A stretch of 64,000 bases of DNA from assembly GCF_900635955.1 (NCBI RefSeq), contig NZ_LR134201.1, positions 868,001 through 932,000 on the forward strand, read 5' to 3'. Position 1 is the stretch's first letter. The number at the start of each line of letters is the position of its first letter. A program made the position numbers and the translations under genes. Below are positions 8,772 through 16,698 of the stretch, piece after piece. The stretch comes from Cedecea lapagei (GTDB lineage: Bacteria; Pseudomonadota; Gammaproteobacteria; Enterobacterales; Enterobacteriaceae). The notes below the pieces were generated by a model. It had not been told where the DNA came from, searched no databases, and worked only from the letters and a program-made list of their open reading frames with translations.

Positions 8772-9842
8772 ATGCAAAAAGACGCGCTCAACAACGTTCA
8801 TATCTCTGACGAGCAAATCCTCATCACTCCGGATCAGCTGAAAGCAGAATTCCCACTCACTGCCGCGCAGGAAGCGCAAATTGAGCAGTCCCGTCAAACG
8901 ATCTCCGACATTATTGCTGGCCGCGATCCGCGCCTGTTGGTCGTTTGTGGACCTTGCTCGATCCACGATCCGGAAGCTGCGATTGAATACGCTCGTCGTT
9001 TTAAAGCCCTGTCTGAACAAGTTAGCGATAGTCTGTACCTCGTGATGCGCGTCTACTTTGAAAAGCCTCGTACTACCGTTGGCTGGAAAGGGCTTATTAA
9101 CGACCCGCATATGGATGGCTCGTTTGATGTGGAAGCAGGGCTGAAAATTGCGCGTCGCCTGCTGGTTGAGCTGGTTAGCCTGGGGCTGCCGCTGGCCACT
9201 GAGGCGCTGGATCCAAATAGCCCGCAATACCTGGGCGACCTGTTTAGCTGGTCAGCGATTGGCGCCCGTACGACGGAATCCCAGACGCACCGCGAAATGG
9301 CTTCTGGCCTCTCTATGCCGGTTGGCTTTAAAAATGGGACCGACGGCAGCCTGGGCACGGCGATTAACGCGATGCGCGCTGCCGCTATGCCGCACCGCTT
9401 CGTCGGTATTAACCAGGCAGGCCAGGTTTGCCTGCTGCAAACCCAGGGTAACCCGGATGGGCATGTGATTCTGCGCGGCGGTAAAGCCCCGAACTACAGC
9501 CCGGCCGATGTTGCACAGTGCGAAGCCGAAATGGAGAAAGCAGGACTGCGTCCGTCCCTGATGATAGATTGCAGCCATGGCAACTCAAACAAAGACTTCC
9601 GTCGCCAGCCGGGCGTGGCAGAATCCGCCATCGCTCAGATTAAAGATGGCAACCGCTCTATTATTGGCCTGATGATTGAAAGTAATATCCACGAAGGCAA
9701 TCAATCGTCAGAGCAGCCACGCAGCGAAATGAAGTACGGCGTATCCGTGACCGATGCATGCATCGACTGGGAAACCACGGACAGCCTGCTGCGTGAGATC
9801 CATAAGGATCTGAGCGGTGTGCTGGCGGCTCGTCAGGCATAA
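8772..9842 (+). CDS. aroF: DAHP synthase, tyrosine-sensitive
   Basis: Condenses phosphoenolpyruvate and erythrose 4-phosphate into DAHP, the first step of the shikimate pathway. The start MQKDALNNVHI gives 356 residues, as in E. coli AroF; the longer frame is not conserved. Diagnostic motifs include LLVVCGPCSIHDP, RVYFEKPRTTVGWKGL and DCSHGNSNKD (metal-binding Cys and His). It precedes tyrA by 10 bp, the classic tyrosine operon. Confidence 0.96.
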   Translation: MQKDALNNVHISDEQILITPDQLKAEFPLTAAQEAQIEQSRQTISDIIAGRDPRLLVVCGPCSIHDPEAAIEYARRFKALSEQVSDSLYLVMRVYFEKPRTTVGWKGLINDPHMDGSFDVEAGLKIARRLLVELVSLGLPLATEALDPNSPQYLGDLFSWSAIGARTTESQTHREMASGLSMPVGFKNGTDGSLGTAINAMRAAAMPHRFVGINQAGQVCLLQTQGNPDGHVILRGGKAPNYSPADVAQCEAEMEKAGLRPSLMIDCSHGNSNKDFRRQPGVAESAIAQIKDGNRSIIGLMIESNIHEGNQSSEQPRSEMKYGVSVTDACIDWETTDSLLREIHKDLSGVLAARQA

Positions 9843-9852
9843 GAGGTTTACT

Positions 9853-10974
9853 ATGGTGGCTGAATTGACCGCGCTGCGCGATCAAATCGATGAAGTGGAT
9901 AAAGCGCTACTGGATTTACTGGCTAAGCGGCTGGAGCTGGTAGCGGAAGTTGGCGAAGTGAAAAGCCGCTTCGGTTTACCGATTTATGTGCCGGAGCGCG
10001 AAACCTCCATGCTGGCGTCGCGACGTAAAGAAGCCGAAGCCTTAGGGGTTCCGCCGGATTTAATTGAAGACGTGCTGCGCCGCGTAATGCGCGAGTCGTA
10101 CTCCAGTGAGAACGACAAGGGCTTTAAAACCCTGCACCCTTCACTGCGTCCAGTGGTGATTGTCGGCGGCGGCGGCCAGATGGGGCGTCTGTTTGAAAAA
10201 ATGCTGACGCTTTCCGGTTACCAGGTCCGCATTCTTGAAAAAGAGGACTGGGGCAAAGCGCCTGAGCTGTTGGCCGATGCGGGCATGGTGATTGTTAGTG
10301 TCCCGATTCATCTTACCGAGCAGGTTATTGCTGAGCTGCCTCCGCTGCCTGCGGACTGCATCCTGGTAGATTTGGCTTCGGTGAAGAATGGCCCCTTGCA
10401 GGCGATGCTGGCCGTGCACTCTGGCCCGGTACTTGGCCTGCACCCGATGTTTGGCCCGGACAGCGGCAGCCTGGCAAAACAGGTTGTGGTTTACTGCGAT
10501 GGCCGCCAGCCGGAGGCCTATCAGTGGCTACTGGAGCAGATCCAGGTGTGGGGCGCGCGTCTGCACCGTTCCAGCGCCGTTGAGCATGACCAGAATATGG
10601 CGTTTATTCAGGCGTTACGTCACTTTGCGACCTTCGCCTATGGCCTGCATCTGGCGGAAGAGAACGTGCAGCTTGAGCAGCTCCTGGCGCTGTCATCGCC
10701 AATTTATCGTCTGGAGCTGGCGATGGTTGGCCGTCTGTTTGCTCAGGATCCGCAGCTTTATGCCGACATTATTATGTCTTCAGAAAGCAATCTGGCGCTG
10801 ATCAAGCGTTACTACAAACGCTTCGGCGAGGCTATTGGCCTGCTGGAACACGGCGACAAGCAGGCGTTTATCGACAGCTTCCGTAAAGTGGAGCACTGGT
10901 TCGGGGATTATGCTCAACGTTTCCAGAATGAGAGCCGCGTCCTGTTACGGCAGGCAAATGATAACCGTCAGTAA
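9853..10974 (+). CDS. tyrA: Bifunctional chorismate mutase / prephenate dehydrogenase
   Basis: Converts chorismate to prephenate and then to 4-hydroxyphenylpyruvate on the way to tyrosine. The N-terminal AroQ-type chorismate mutase (1-90) is fused to an NAD-dependent prephenate dehydrogenase with the nucleotide-binding motif VGGGGQMG (about 104-111) and conserved LGLHPMFGPD. 373 residues as in E. coli. Second gene of the aroF-tyrA operon and under the same TyrR control. Confidence 0.96.
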   Translation: MVAELTALRDQIDEVDKALLDLLAKRLELVAEVGEVKSRFGLPIYVPERETSMLASRRKEAEALGVPPDLIEDVLRRVMRESYSSENDKGFKTLHPSLRPVVIVGGGGQMGRLFEKMLTLSGYQVRILEKEDWGKAPELLADAGMVIVSVPIHLTEQVIAELPPLPADCILVDLASVKNGPLQAMLAVHSGPVLGLHPMFGPDSGSLAKQVVVYCDGRQPEAYQWLLEQIQVWGARLHRSSAVEHDQNMAFIQALRHFATFAYGLHLAEENVQLEQLLALSSPIYRLELAMVGRLFAQDPQLYADIIMSSESNLALIKRYYKRFGEAIGLLEHGDKQAFIDSFRKVEHWFGDYAQRFQNESRVLLRQANDNRQ

Positions 10975-10995
10975 GTGCCAAAAGGTTTTATAATC

Positions 10996-11031
10996 AAAAG
11001 CCAGTGGGAGATGACCCGCTGGCTTTTTTGT
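10996..11031 (+). terminator. aroF-tyrA terminator
   Basis: Stem AAAAGCCAG and CTGGCTTTTTT with inner pairing around GGGAGATGACCC, ending in a T-run just after tyrA. It separates the tyrosine operon from the SMP-30-like gene. Confidence 0.85.
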
Positions 11032-11051
11032 TTGCCAAAAGGATACCTGAA

Positions 11052-11924
11052 ATGGCTGAGCCGCAGCTGCTGTTCGACTATACCGGTCACTTACCCGAAT
11101 GCCCTACGTGGAGCGCAGAAGAAGGTAGCCTCTACTGGACGGACATTCTTGAGAATGAAATTCATCGCTACCATCTTTCCAGCGGTAAGCATGACGTTAT
11201 TCAGTTTTCCGAAGAGGTGGGGTGTTTTGCCCTGCGGGAGTCCGGCGGATTTATCGTCGCGATGCGCAGCGGTATCTGGCTAACCAATAAGACCGGCCTT
11301 ATCGTGGGCAAAGTCTGTGATAACCCAAGTAACCCGGATTTAGCCCGCTTCAACGACGGCGGAACCGACAGGCAAGGCCGTTTTTACGCCGGGACGTTCT
11401 GGGGACCCGGTGACTATAACGGCGCGCTACTTTGCCGGGTAGATAACGATCTGACGCCGCATGTGATTCAGCACGACATCCACGGAGCTAACGGACTGGC
11501 ATTTAGCGAAGACGGCAAATGGATGTATACCTCGGACACGCCGAATGCCGTCATTTACCGAACGCCGCTGGATGCCCAGGGTGAGCCTGGTGTCCGTGAA
11601 GTCTTTAAGCGATTTGCCGAGGGGGAGGGCATTCCTGACGGCGCGGCAATCGACAGCGAAGGCTATTACTGGACGGCGCTTTTTGATGGCTACCGTATCG
11701 CGCGTATTTCGCCGCAGGGGAAGATTGTCGAAGAGCACCGCTTGCCCGTGCGTTGCCCGACGATGGTTTGTTTTGGCGGCGAGGATATGAAAACGCTATT
11801 TATCACCACCACCAGAGAAAATATGGACGATGAAGAGGTCGCTCTGTTACCCCTTTCCGGGGCGATTTTTACTCTGCGCGTAGAGATTGCCGGCATGGAA
11901 AAGCTGAAGTTTCGGGAAATATGA
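11052..11924 (+). CDS. SMP-30/gluconolactonase family hydrolase
   Basis: Six-bladed beta-propeller lactonase of the SMP-30/LRE family, usually hydrolysing sugar lactones. 290 residues from MAEPQLLFDY; an AAAGGA ribosome-binding site lies 9 bp before this ATG. Metal-ligand positions known from the family are present: Glu16 (HLPECPTW), Asn101 (RFNDGGTD), Asn148 (GANGLAFS) and Asp196 (IPDGAA). No signal peptide. It stands alone between the tyrA terminator and convergent pheA and is not part of the E. coli K-12 gene order. The substrate is unknown. Confidence 0.85.
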   Translation: MAEPQLLFDYTGHLPECPTWSAEEGSLYWTDILENEIHRYHLSSGKHDVIQFSEEVGCFALRESGGFIVAMRSGIWLTNKTGLIVGKVCDNPSNPDLARFNDGGTDRQGRFYAGTFWGPGDYNGALLCRVDNDLTPHVIQHDIHGANGLAFSEDGKWMYTSDTPNAVIYRTPLDAQGEPGVREVFKRFAEGEGIPDGAAIDSEGYYWTALFDGYRIARISPQGKIVEEHRLPVRCPTMVCFGGEDMKTLFITTTRENMDDEEVALLPLSGAIFTLRVEIAGMEKLKFREI

Positions 11925-11927
11925 TTT

Positions 11928-11952
11928 TCCAGCCCGGTTAACGCCGGGCTGG
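11928..11952. terminator. Terminator between lactonase gene and pheA
   Basis: Stem CCAGCCCGG / CCGGGCTGG with loop TTAACG (plus an unpaired base), located between the convergent ends of the lactonase gene and pheA. T-runs are short, so efficiency is uncertain. Confidence 0.65.
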
Positions 11953-11960
11953 GATGATTA

Positions 11961-13121
11961 TCAGGCGGGATCGACCGGTACAACGTTTTCGCTTGGGTAG
12001 CTGCCGAGCACTTTCAGGGAACGGGTAATTTCGCCCAGTTCACGCAGCGCTTTACGCATTTCCTCATCTTTCAGGTTTGCCTGAATATCCAGATAGAACA
12101 TCTCTTCCCACGGATTGCCGTGGATCGGACGAGATTCCAGCTTGGTCATGATCAGGTTGTGGTTGCGTAGCACCAGCAGCGCTTCTACCAGGGCACCGGC
12201 CTGCTGGCCTGTAGCCATCAGCAGCGTGGTCTTCGCGGGTACCTGATCGGATACTTCAACGGCTTTACGCGCCAGTACCACGAAGCGGGTGATGTTCTGG
12301 GTCTGATTCGCAAGGTTACGCTCCAGCACCTGCAGGCCGTAAAGAGCGCCACCGGCCTCGCTGCCCAGTGCGGCTACGTGAGGAGAATTGGCCTGTGCGA
12401 CTTTCTCCATCGCCGCAGAAGTGCTTTCCGTATATTCAATTTTCCAGTGTGGGTAGCGATTGATGAACTGGCTGCACTGCTGGAACGGTTGAGGGTGGCT
12501 GTAAACCGTCTGAATTTTATCGAGATCGGTGGAGCCGGAGATCAGCACGCAGTGGTCAATCGGCACCGTCATTTCAGCCACGATCGACAGGCTGGTGTGC
12601 TGCAGCAGATCGTAAACGTCGTTAATCGCTCCCGAGCTGGTATTTTCAATCGGCACCACGGCGTAATCCGCCTGGCCAGTTTCCACCTGGTTAAAGATGT
12701 CGTGGAATTTGGCGCAGCCGCTCTCGATAAACTGTTCAAAGTGGCGAGCAGCATACTGGCGGGCGGCAAGATGGGAGTAAGAGCCTTTAGGGCCGAGGAA
12801 AGCCACACGAGCAGAGTGAGGGTTCGTTTTATTCAGGTGCTGCTGCAGGAGGGTCTGTTGGGTAAGAACGGAGTCTTCAATAATGAGCTGAAACAGGCGC
12901 GTGATGTAATGGGCGTCGAGATGGTGGCCTTTACCGAGGGCGATCAGATGCTCCAGTAAATCTCTTTCCCGAGTGATATCGCGTACCGGACGGTGAGAAG
13001 CGAGTTTTGCTTTGCCAACCTCAACCGCTAACAGGCGGCGCTCTGCCAGCAGGGCTAACAGCTTTTCATCCAGCGCGCTGATTTTATCGCGCAGGGCCAG
13101 CAACGGATTAATTTCGGTCAT
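11961..13121 (-). CDS. pheA: Bifunctional chorismate mutase / prephenate dehydratase
   Basis: Converts chorismate to prephenate and on to phenylpyruvate for phenylalanine synthesis. An AroQ chorismate mutase (1-90) is followed by a periplasmic-binding-protein-like dehydratase domain (about 104-285) and a C-terminal ACT domain with the Phe-binding motif ESRP (LTKLESRPIHGNPW). 386 residues as in E. coli. Expression is controlled by the pheL leader and attenuator just upstream. Confidence 0.96.
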   Translation of the reverse strand: MTEINPLLALRDKISALDEKLLALLAERRLLAVEVGKAKLASHRPVRDITRERDLLEHLIALGKGHHLDAHYITRLFQLIIEDSVLTQQTLLQQHLNKTNPHSARVAFLGPKGSYSHLAARQYAARHFEQFIESGCAKFHDIFNQVETGQADYAVVPIENTSSGAINDVYDLLQHTSLSIVAEMTVPIDHCVLISGSTDLDKIQTVYSHPQPFQQCSQFINRYPHWKIEYTESTSAAMEKVAQANSPHVAALGSEAGGALYGLQVLERNLANQTQNITRFVVLARKAVEVSDQVPAKTTLLMATGQQAGALVEALLVLRNHNLIMTKLESRPIHGNPWEEMFYLDIQANLKDEEMRKALRELGEITRSLKVLGSYPSENVVPVDPA

Positions 13122-13144
13122 AACGCTACCTTTTCAATGTCCAT

Positions 13145-13175
13145 AAAAAAAGCCTCCCGCTTGGGAGGCTTGTTT
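13145..13175 (-). terminator. pheA attenuator
   Basis: Read on the minus strand: stem GCCTCCC, loop AAGC, GGGAGGC, then a run of Ts. It lies between pheL and pheA. A competing pairing is possible because GGGAGGC also occurs right after the pheL stop (13210-13217), as in the classic anti-terminator arrangement. Confidence 0.9.
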
Positions 13176-13218
13176 GTTCGTCTTCGCATTCTTTATCACA
13201 CGACGAATTGCCTCCCGG

Positions 13219-13266
13219 TCAGGGGAAGGTAAAAAAGAATGCGAAGAAAAACGGGAAAAGTTTCAT
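13219..13266 (-). CDS. pheL: phe operon leader peptide PheL
   Basis: A 15-residue leader peptide, MKLFPFFFAFFFTFP, with eight phenylalanines; the E. coli peptide has seven. Ribosome stalling at these codons when Phe-tRNA is scarce prevents formation of the downstream attenuator. An AGGAAA ribosome-binding site precedes the ATG. The promoter TTGACA (13319-13324) and TACTTT (13295-13300), spaced by 18 bp, lies upstream on the minus strand. Confidence 0.95.
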   Translation of the reverse strand: MKLFPFFFAFFFTFP

Positions 13267-13325
13267 GTCAGGTTTCCTGAAGAATCTGAGAGGTAAAGTA
13301 CCTGCTCTGTTTTCGTTCTGTCAAT

Positions 13326-13350
13326 AAAAAACGCGCCCGAAGGCGCGTTG
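13326..13350 (-). terminator. raiA terminator
   Basis: On the minus strand CAACGCGCC TTCG GGCGCGTT followed by TTTTTA. The end of its T-run directly abuts the -35 element of the pheL promoter. Confidence 0.85.
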
Positions 13351-13375
13351 CGGTGAGTGGAAGGAGAGTAAGGGA

Positions 13376-13720
13376 TTACTCTTCGTCGGCTTCTGCTTCC
13401 GCGAAGGACACGTCTTTCACTGAACCTGCTGCGCGACGTGCTTCACCTTTGTGCTGCACTTTATTTAACTGTCGCTCCAGTTTGTTGATCAAATCGTTGA
13501 TAGCCGTATACATATCTTCATGTCTGGCACTGGCTACGAGGTGCCCATTCGGTGTGTTAATGGTGGCATCGGCCACAAAACCCTTAGGCTCTTTGGACAA
13601 GATAATATGCGGATTAATTAGATGAGTTTGCCACTTGTCCAGTTTGCTGAGACGGTCGGCGACATGCTGGCGAATAGCTGGGGTGATTTCCATTTGCTTG
13701 CTGGTAATGTTCATTGTCAT
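13376..13720 (-). CDS. raiA: Ribosome-associated inhibitor RaiA (YfiA)
   Basis: Stationary-phase and cold-shock factor that binds the 30S A and P sites, stabilises 70S monomers and blocks translation. It is a short hibernation-promoting-factor-type protein of 114 residues, beginning MTMNITSKQMEITPAIRQHV with an acidic C-terminal tail (SFAEAEADEE). Monocistronic, with its own terminator and a CRP site upstream, matching the cAMP-CRP control known for E. coli raiA. Confidence 0.95.
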   Translation of the reverse strand: MTMNITSKQMEITPAIRQHVADRLSKLDKWQTHLINPHIILSKEPKGFVADATINTPNGHLVASARHEDMYTAINDLINKLERQLNKVQHKGEARRAAGSVKDVSFAEAEADEE

Positions 13721-13756
13721 AAAGTTACCTCTTGTCTTTGCCGTCTTGGTAACTCC

Positions 13757-13798
13757 AGCATACCGTTCCTAATGTCAAAATGCGTGATGTAGATCACG
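13757..13798 (-). promoter_or_regulatory. raiA promoter with class II CRP site
   Basis: The palindrome CGTGATGTAGATCACG (13783-13798) fits the CRP site (GTGA-N6-TCAC). On the minus strand a -10-like TATGCT (13757-13762) implies a start near 13750. That would place the CRP centre about 40.5 bp upstream, the class II position. Promoter geometry is inferred. Confidence 0.7.
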
Positions 13799-13941
13799 TT
13801 ATTTTGTCACTTTTTGTCAAGGAAGCCTTTTTGTGAGGCAGGCCAGGATATCTGTTTTTAAGGCTTGTGGTTATCGTAAATCGCGTCCATATTTGATGGG
13901 ATGACCTGACGCTAAACCGTTTCAGTTTTTGCGTCGGCAGA

Positions 13942-13977
13942 TAAAAAAACGGCAGCCGAGGCTGCCGTTTTTCTTGC
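13942..13977. terminator. bamD terminator
   Basis: Stem AAAACGGCAGCC / GGCTGCCGTTTT with loop GA, with A- and T-runs on both sides. It ends bamD transcription on the minus strand. Confidence 0.9.
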
Positions 13978-13988
13978 GCTACTGCCAA

Positions 13989-14726
13989 TCAGGTGTTGCT
14001 GCTGTTGGCGGCAATGATCTTCGCTACTTTCTCTGCCTGACCCGGCATCTGCAGCTGGCGGTAGGCGTTTTCCATTAGCTTCAGGCCGTCGCGGGTGGCC
14101 TGAGTATCCGGGTAATCACGCAGCATGCCTTCAACGCGATTAACTACTGCAACCCAGGCGCCGCGTTTCGTGTAATATTGCGCCACGGAAAGCTCATATT
14201 TCGCCAGACGATCTTTGAGGTACACCAGGCGCTTGGTCGCGTCGGTGACGTACTGGCTGTTAGGGTAGCCGCGGACCAGCTTCGAGAAGTCGTTGAAGGC
14301 GTCGCGGGCGTGCTGCGGATCGCGGTCAGAACGGTCAACGCCGAAGAAGCCCTGCAGCGCGCTGTCATCCAACGCCATGTCCGTCAGGCCACGCATGTAG
14401 AGTACGTAGTCAATGTTTGGATGAGTCGGGTTTAGACGCATGAAGCGGTCAATGGCTGCCTGAGCCAGCGGCAAGTCCGCATTCTTATAGTAAGCGTAAA
14501 TCAGATCCAACTGCACTTGCTGAGAGTACGGGCCGAACGGATAACGGTTATCCAGCGCTTCCAGTTGCGTTATCGCCGCTTTAAAGTTACCGTCCTGCAG
14601 CTTTTGCTGGGCAGTCGCATAGATCTCAGAAGGCGGATTATCAGGAACCTCATCCTTGGAACTGGAGCAACCAGCCAAAGCCAGGCTCAACGTGGCCGCT
14701 GCCACCAGATATTTCATGCGCGTCAT
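13989..14726 (-). CDS. bamD: Outer membrane assembly lipoprotein BamD
   Basis: Essential lipoprotein of the BAM complex that inserts beta-barrel proteins into the outer membrane. It has a signal peptide with lipobox LAGC (cleavage before the Cys of CSSSKDEVPD), followed by TPR-like repeats through residue 245. Length equals the E. coli protein. It is divergent from rluD. Confidence 0.95.
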   Translation of the reverse strand: MTRMKYLVAAATLSLALAGCSSSKDEVPDNPPSEIYATAQQKLQDGNFKAAITQLEALDNRYPFGPYSQQVQLDLIYAYYKNADLPLAQAAIDRFMRLNPTHPNIDYVLYMRGLTDMALDDSALQGFFGVDRSDRDPQHARDAFNDFSKLVRGYPNSQYVTDATKRLVYLKDRLAKYELSVAQYYTKRGAWVAVVNRVEGMLRDYPDTQATRDGLKLMENAYRQLQMPGQAEKVAKIIAANSSNT

Positions 14727-14859
14727 GACGTTTGACTTTCCTAAGTAATGTTATTTCCGGGAGAGTTCGTGTTCCGGCTCCCGATAAAGACCAGCTACAA
14801 TAGCACATTATATTAAACGGCATTGCCGTAAAACCCAACGTTAACGAAAGAAGCTGTCT

Positions 14860-15840
14860 ATGGCACAACTAGTACAACTCACCGAAACGGTGTCCGATTC
14901 ACAACTGGGTCAACGCTTAGATCAGGCATTGGCCGAATTGTTCCCGGATTATTCGCGTTCGCGCATAAAAGAATGGATTCTTGACCAGAGAGTCACGGTC
15001 AACGGCGTTGTCTGGGACAAGCCGAAAGAAAAAGTGTTGGGTGGCGAACTCGTTGCTATCAATGCAGAAATTGAAGAAGAAGCGCGCTGGGAGCCTCAGG
15101 ATATCCCGCTGAATATCGTCTATGAAGATGAAGATATTCTGGTGATCAACAAACCGCGCGACCTGGTCGTGCATCCTGGCGCGGGTAATCCGGACGGTAC
15201 GGTCCTGAATGCGCTGCTGCATTACTATCCGCCGATTGCGGATGTGCCGCGTGCGGGCATCGTTCACCGTCTGGATAAGGACACCACTGGCCTGATGGTC
15301 GTGGCAAAAACTGTGCCTGCGCAGACCCGCTTGGTTGAAGCACTTCAGTTGCGTGAAATCACCCGTGAGTACGAAGCCGTTGCGATTGGTCATATGACCG
15401 GCGGCGGCACGGTGGAAGAGCCTATCAGCCGCCACCCGACCAAACGTACCCACATGTCCGTGCATCCGATGGGAAAACCAGCGGTAACGCATTACCGTAT
15501 CATGGAGCACTTCCGCGTCCATACGCGTCTGCGTCTGCGCCTGGAAACCGGCCGAACCCACCAGATTCGCGTCCACATGGCGCATATCAGCCATCCGCTG
15601 GTGGGCGATCAGCTGTACGGTGGCCGTCCTCGTCCGCCGAAGGGGGCATCGGAAGAGTTCGTCAGCGTCCTGCGTAAGTTTGATCGTCAGGCGCTGCACG
15701 CGACCATGCTGCGTCTTTACCATCCTGTCAGCGGTATTCTGATGGAATGGAGCGCGCCTATCCCTCAGGATATGGTGGAACTTATCGAAGCCCTGCGCGC
15801 CGATACCGAAACCCACAAGGATCAACTGGACTGGCTATGA
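14860..15840 (+). CDS. rluD: 23S rRNA pseudouridine synthase RluD
   Basis: Makes pseudouridines 1911, 1915 and 1917 in helix 69 of 23S rRNA. An N-terminal S4 domain (about 18-75) precedes the RluA-type catalytic domain with Asp139 in HRLDKDTTG. 326 residues as in E. coli. The stop overlaps the pgeF start by ATGA, indicating translational coupling. Confidence 0.96.
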   Translation: MAQLVQLTETVSDSQLGQRLDQALAELFPDYSRSRIKEWILDQRVTVNGVVWDKPKEKVLGGELVAINAEIEEEARWEPQDIPLNIVYEDEDILVINKPRDLVVHPGAGNPDGTVLNALLHYYPPIADVPRAGIVHRLDKDTTGLMVVAKTVPAQTRLVEALQLREITREYEAVAIGHMTGGGTVEEPISRHPTKRTHMSVHPMGKPAVTHYRIMEHFRVHTRLRLRLETGRTHQIRVHMAHISHPLVGDQLYGGRPRPPKGASEEFVSVLRKFDRQALHATMLRLYHPVSGILMEWSAPIPQDMVELIEALRADTETHKDQLDWL

Positions 15841-16568
15841 CCAAAACCATCGTCCCGCAGTGGCCTCTGCCTGAAGGGGTCGCCTCCTGCAGTTCAACCC
15901 GCATTGGCGGCGTTAGCGTCGCGCCATATGACTCGATGAACCTTGGCGCCCATTGCGGCGATGATTTAGAACGCGTCGAAGAGAACCGCAGGCTGTTTTA
16001 CGCTGCGGCAGGCCTACCGTCGAAGCCGGTCTGGCTTGAGCAGGTTCACGGCAAAACGGTATTGAGGCTGACGGGCGAACCTTTTGCCTCAAAACGAGCG
16101 GATGCTTCTTACAGCAACACGCCGGGGACGGTTTGTGCGGTGATGACGGCAGATTGCCTGCCTGTGCTGTTTTGCAATGAGGCGGGCAGCGAGGTCGCCG
16201 CAGCACATGCTGGCTGGCGGGGCTTGTGTGAAGGCGTACTCGAAGAGACGGTAGCCTGTTTCCAGGATCGTCCACAAAATATTCGGGCCTGGCTTGGACC
16301 GGCCATTGGCCCTCTGGCGTTTGAGGTTGGGCCGGAAGTGCGCGAAGCGTTTATGGCAAAAGACGAGAAAGCAGCAAGCGCTTTTCGTGCCGCCGGTGAA
16401 AAGTACTATGCTGATATCTACCAGCTTGCAAGGCAGCGGCTGGCAAACGTGGGCGTCACGCAGGTGTACGGCGGCGATCGCTGTACCTGGACCGAAAGCG
16501 GCGATTTCTTCTCTTACCGCCGCGACAGAACAACAGGTCGTATGGCAAGTTTCATCTGGCTGATATAA
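15837..16568 (+). CDS. pgeF: Polyphenol oxidase-like / peptidoglycan editing factor PgeF (YfiH)
   Basis: Cytoplasmic DUF152/laccase-domain protein. In E. coli PgeF keeps L-serine from replacing L-alanine in peptidoglycan precursors. Metal-site residues are visible: His in LEQVHGK, Cys in MTADCLPVLF, His in AAAHAGWRG. The start at MTKTIVPQWP gives 243 residues, as in E. coli, and overlaps the rluD stop by four bases. Confidence 0.93.
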   Translation: MTKTIVPQWPLPEGVASCSSTRIGGVSVAPYDSMNLGAHCGDDLERVEENRRLFYAAAGLPSKPVWLEQVHGKTVLRLTGEPFASKRADASYSNTPGTVCAVMTADCLPVLFCNEAGSEVAAAHAGWRGLCEGVLEETVACFQDRPQNIRAWLGPAIGPLAFEVGPEVREAFMAKDEKAASAFRAAGEKYYADIYQLARQRLANVGVTQVYGGDRCTWTESGDFFSYRRDRTTGRMASFIWLI

Positions 16569-16630
16569 CCTAACGAATCAAGACGATCCAGTGCGGGTAG
16601 CTCGTGCTTCATATATTTCAGGTCATTAAC

Positions 16631-16658
16631 CTTGAATAATTGAGGGATGACCTCATTT
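16631..16658 (+). promoter_or_regulatory. Sigma-32 heat-shock promoter of clpB
   Basis: CTTGAAT (16631-16637), 13 bp, CCTCATTT (16651-16658) fits the sigma-32 consensus CTTGAAA-N13/14-CCCCATNT. It lies upstream of the clpB start, which has a GGGAGGA ribosome-binding site. Confidence 0.85.
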
Positions 16659-16698
16659 AATCTCCAGTAGCAAATTTGACCTGTTTATGGGAGGAGTT

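Noticed and set aside
13794..13988. 64-codon minus-strand ORF between raiA and bamD
   Set aside because: It runs through the bamD terminator and the CRP site and has no homologue I recognise.
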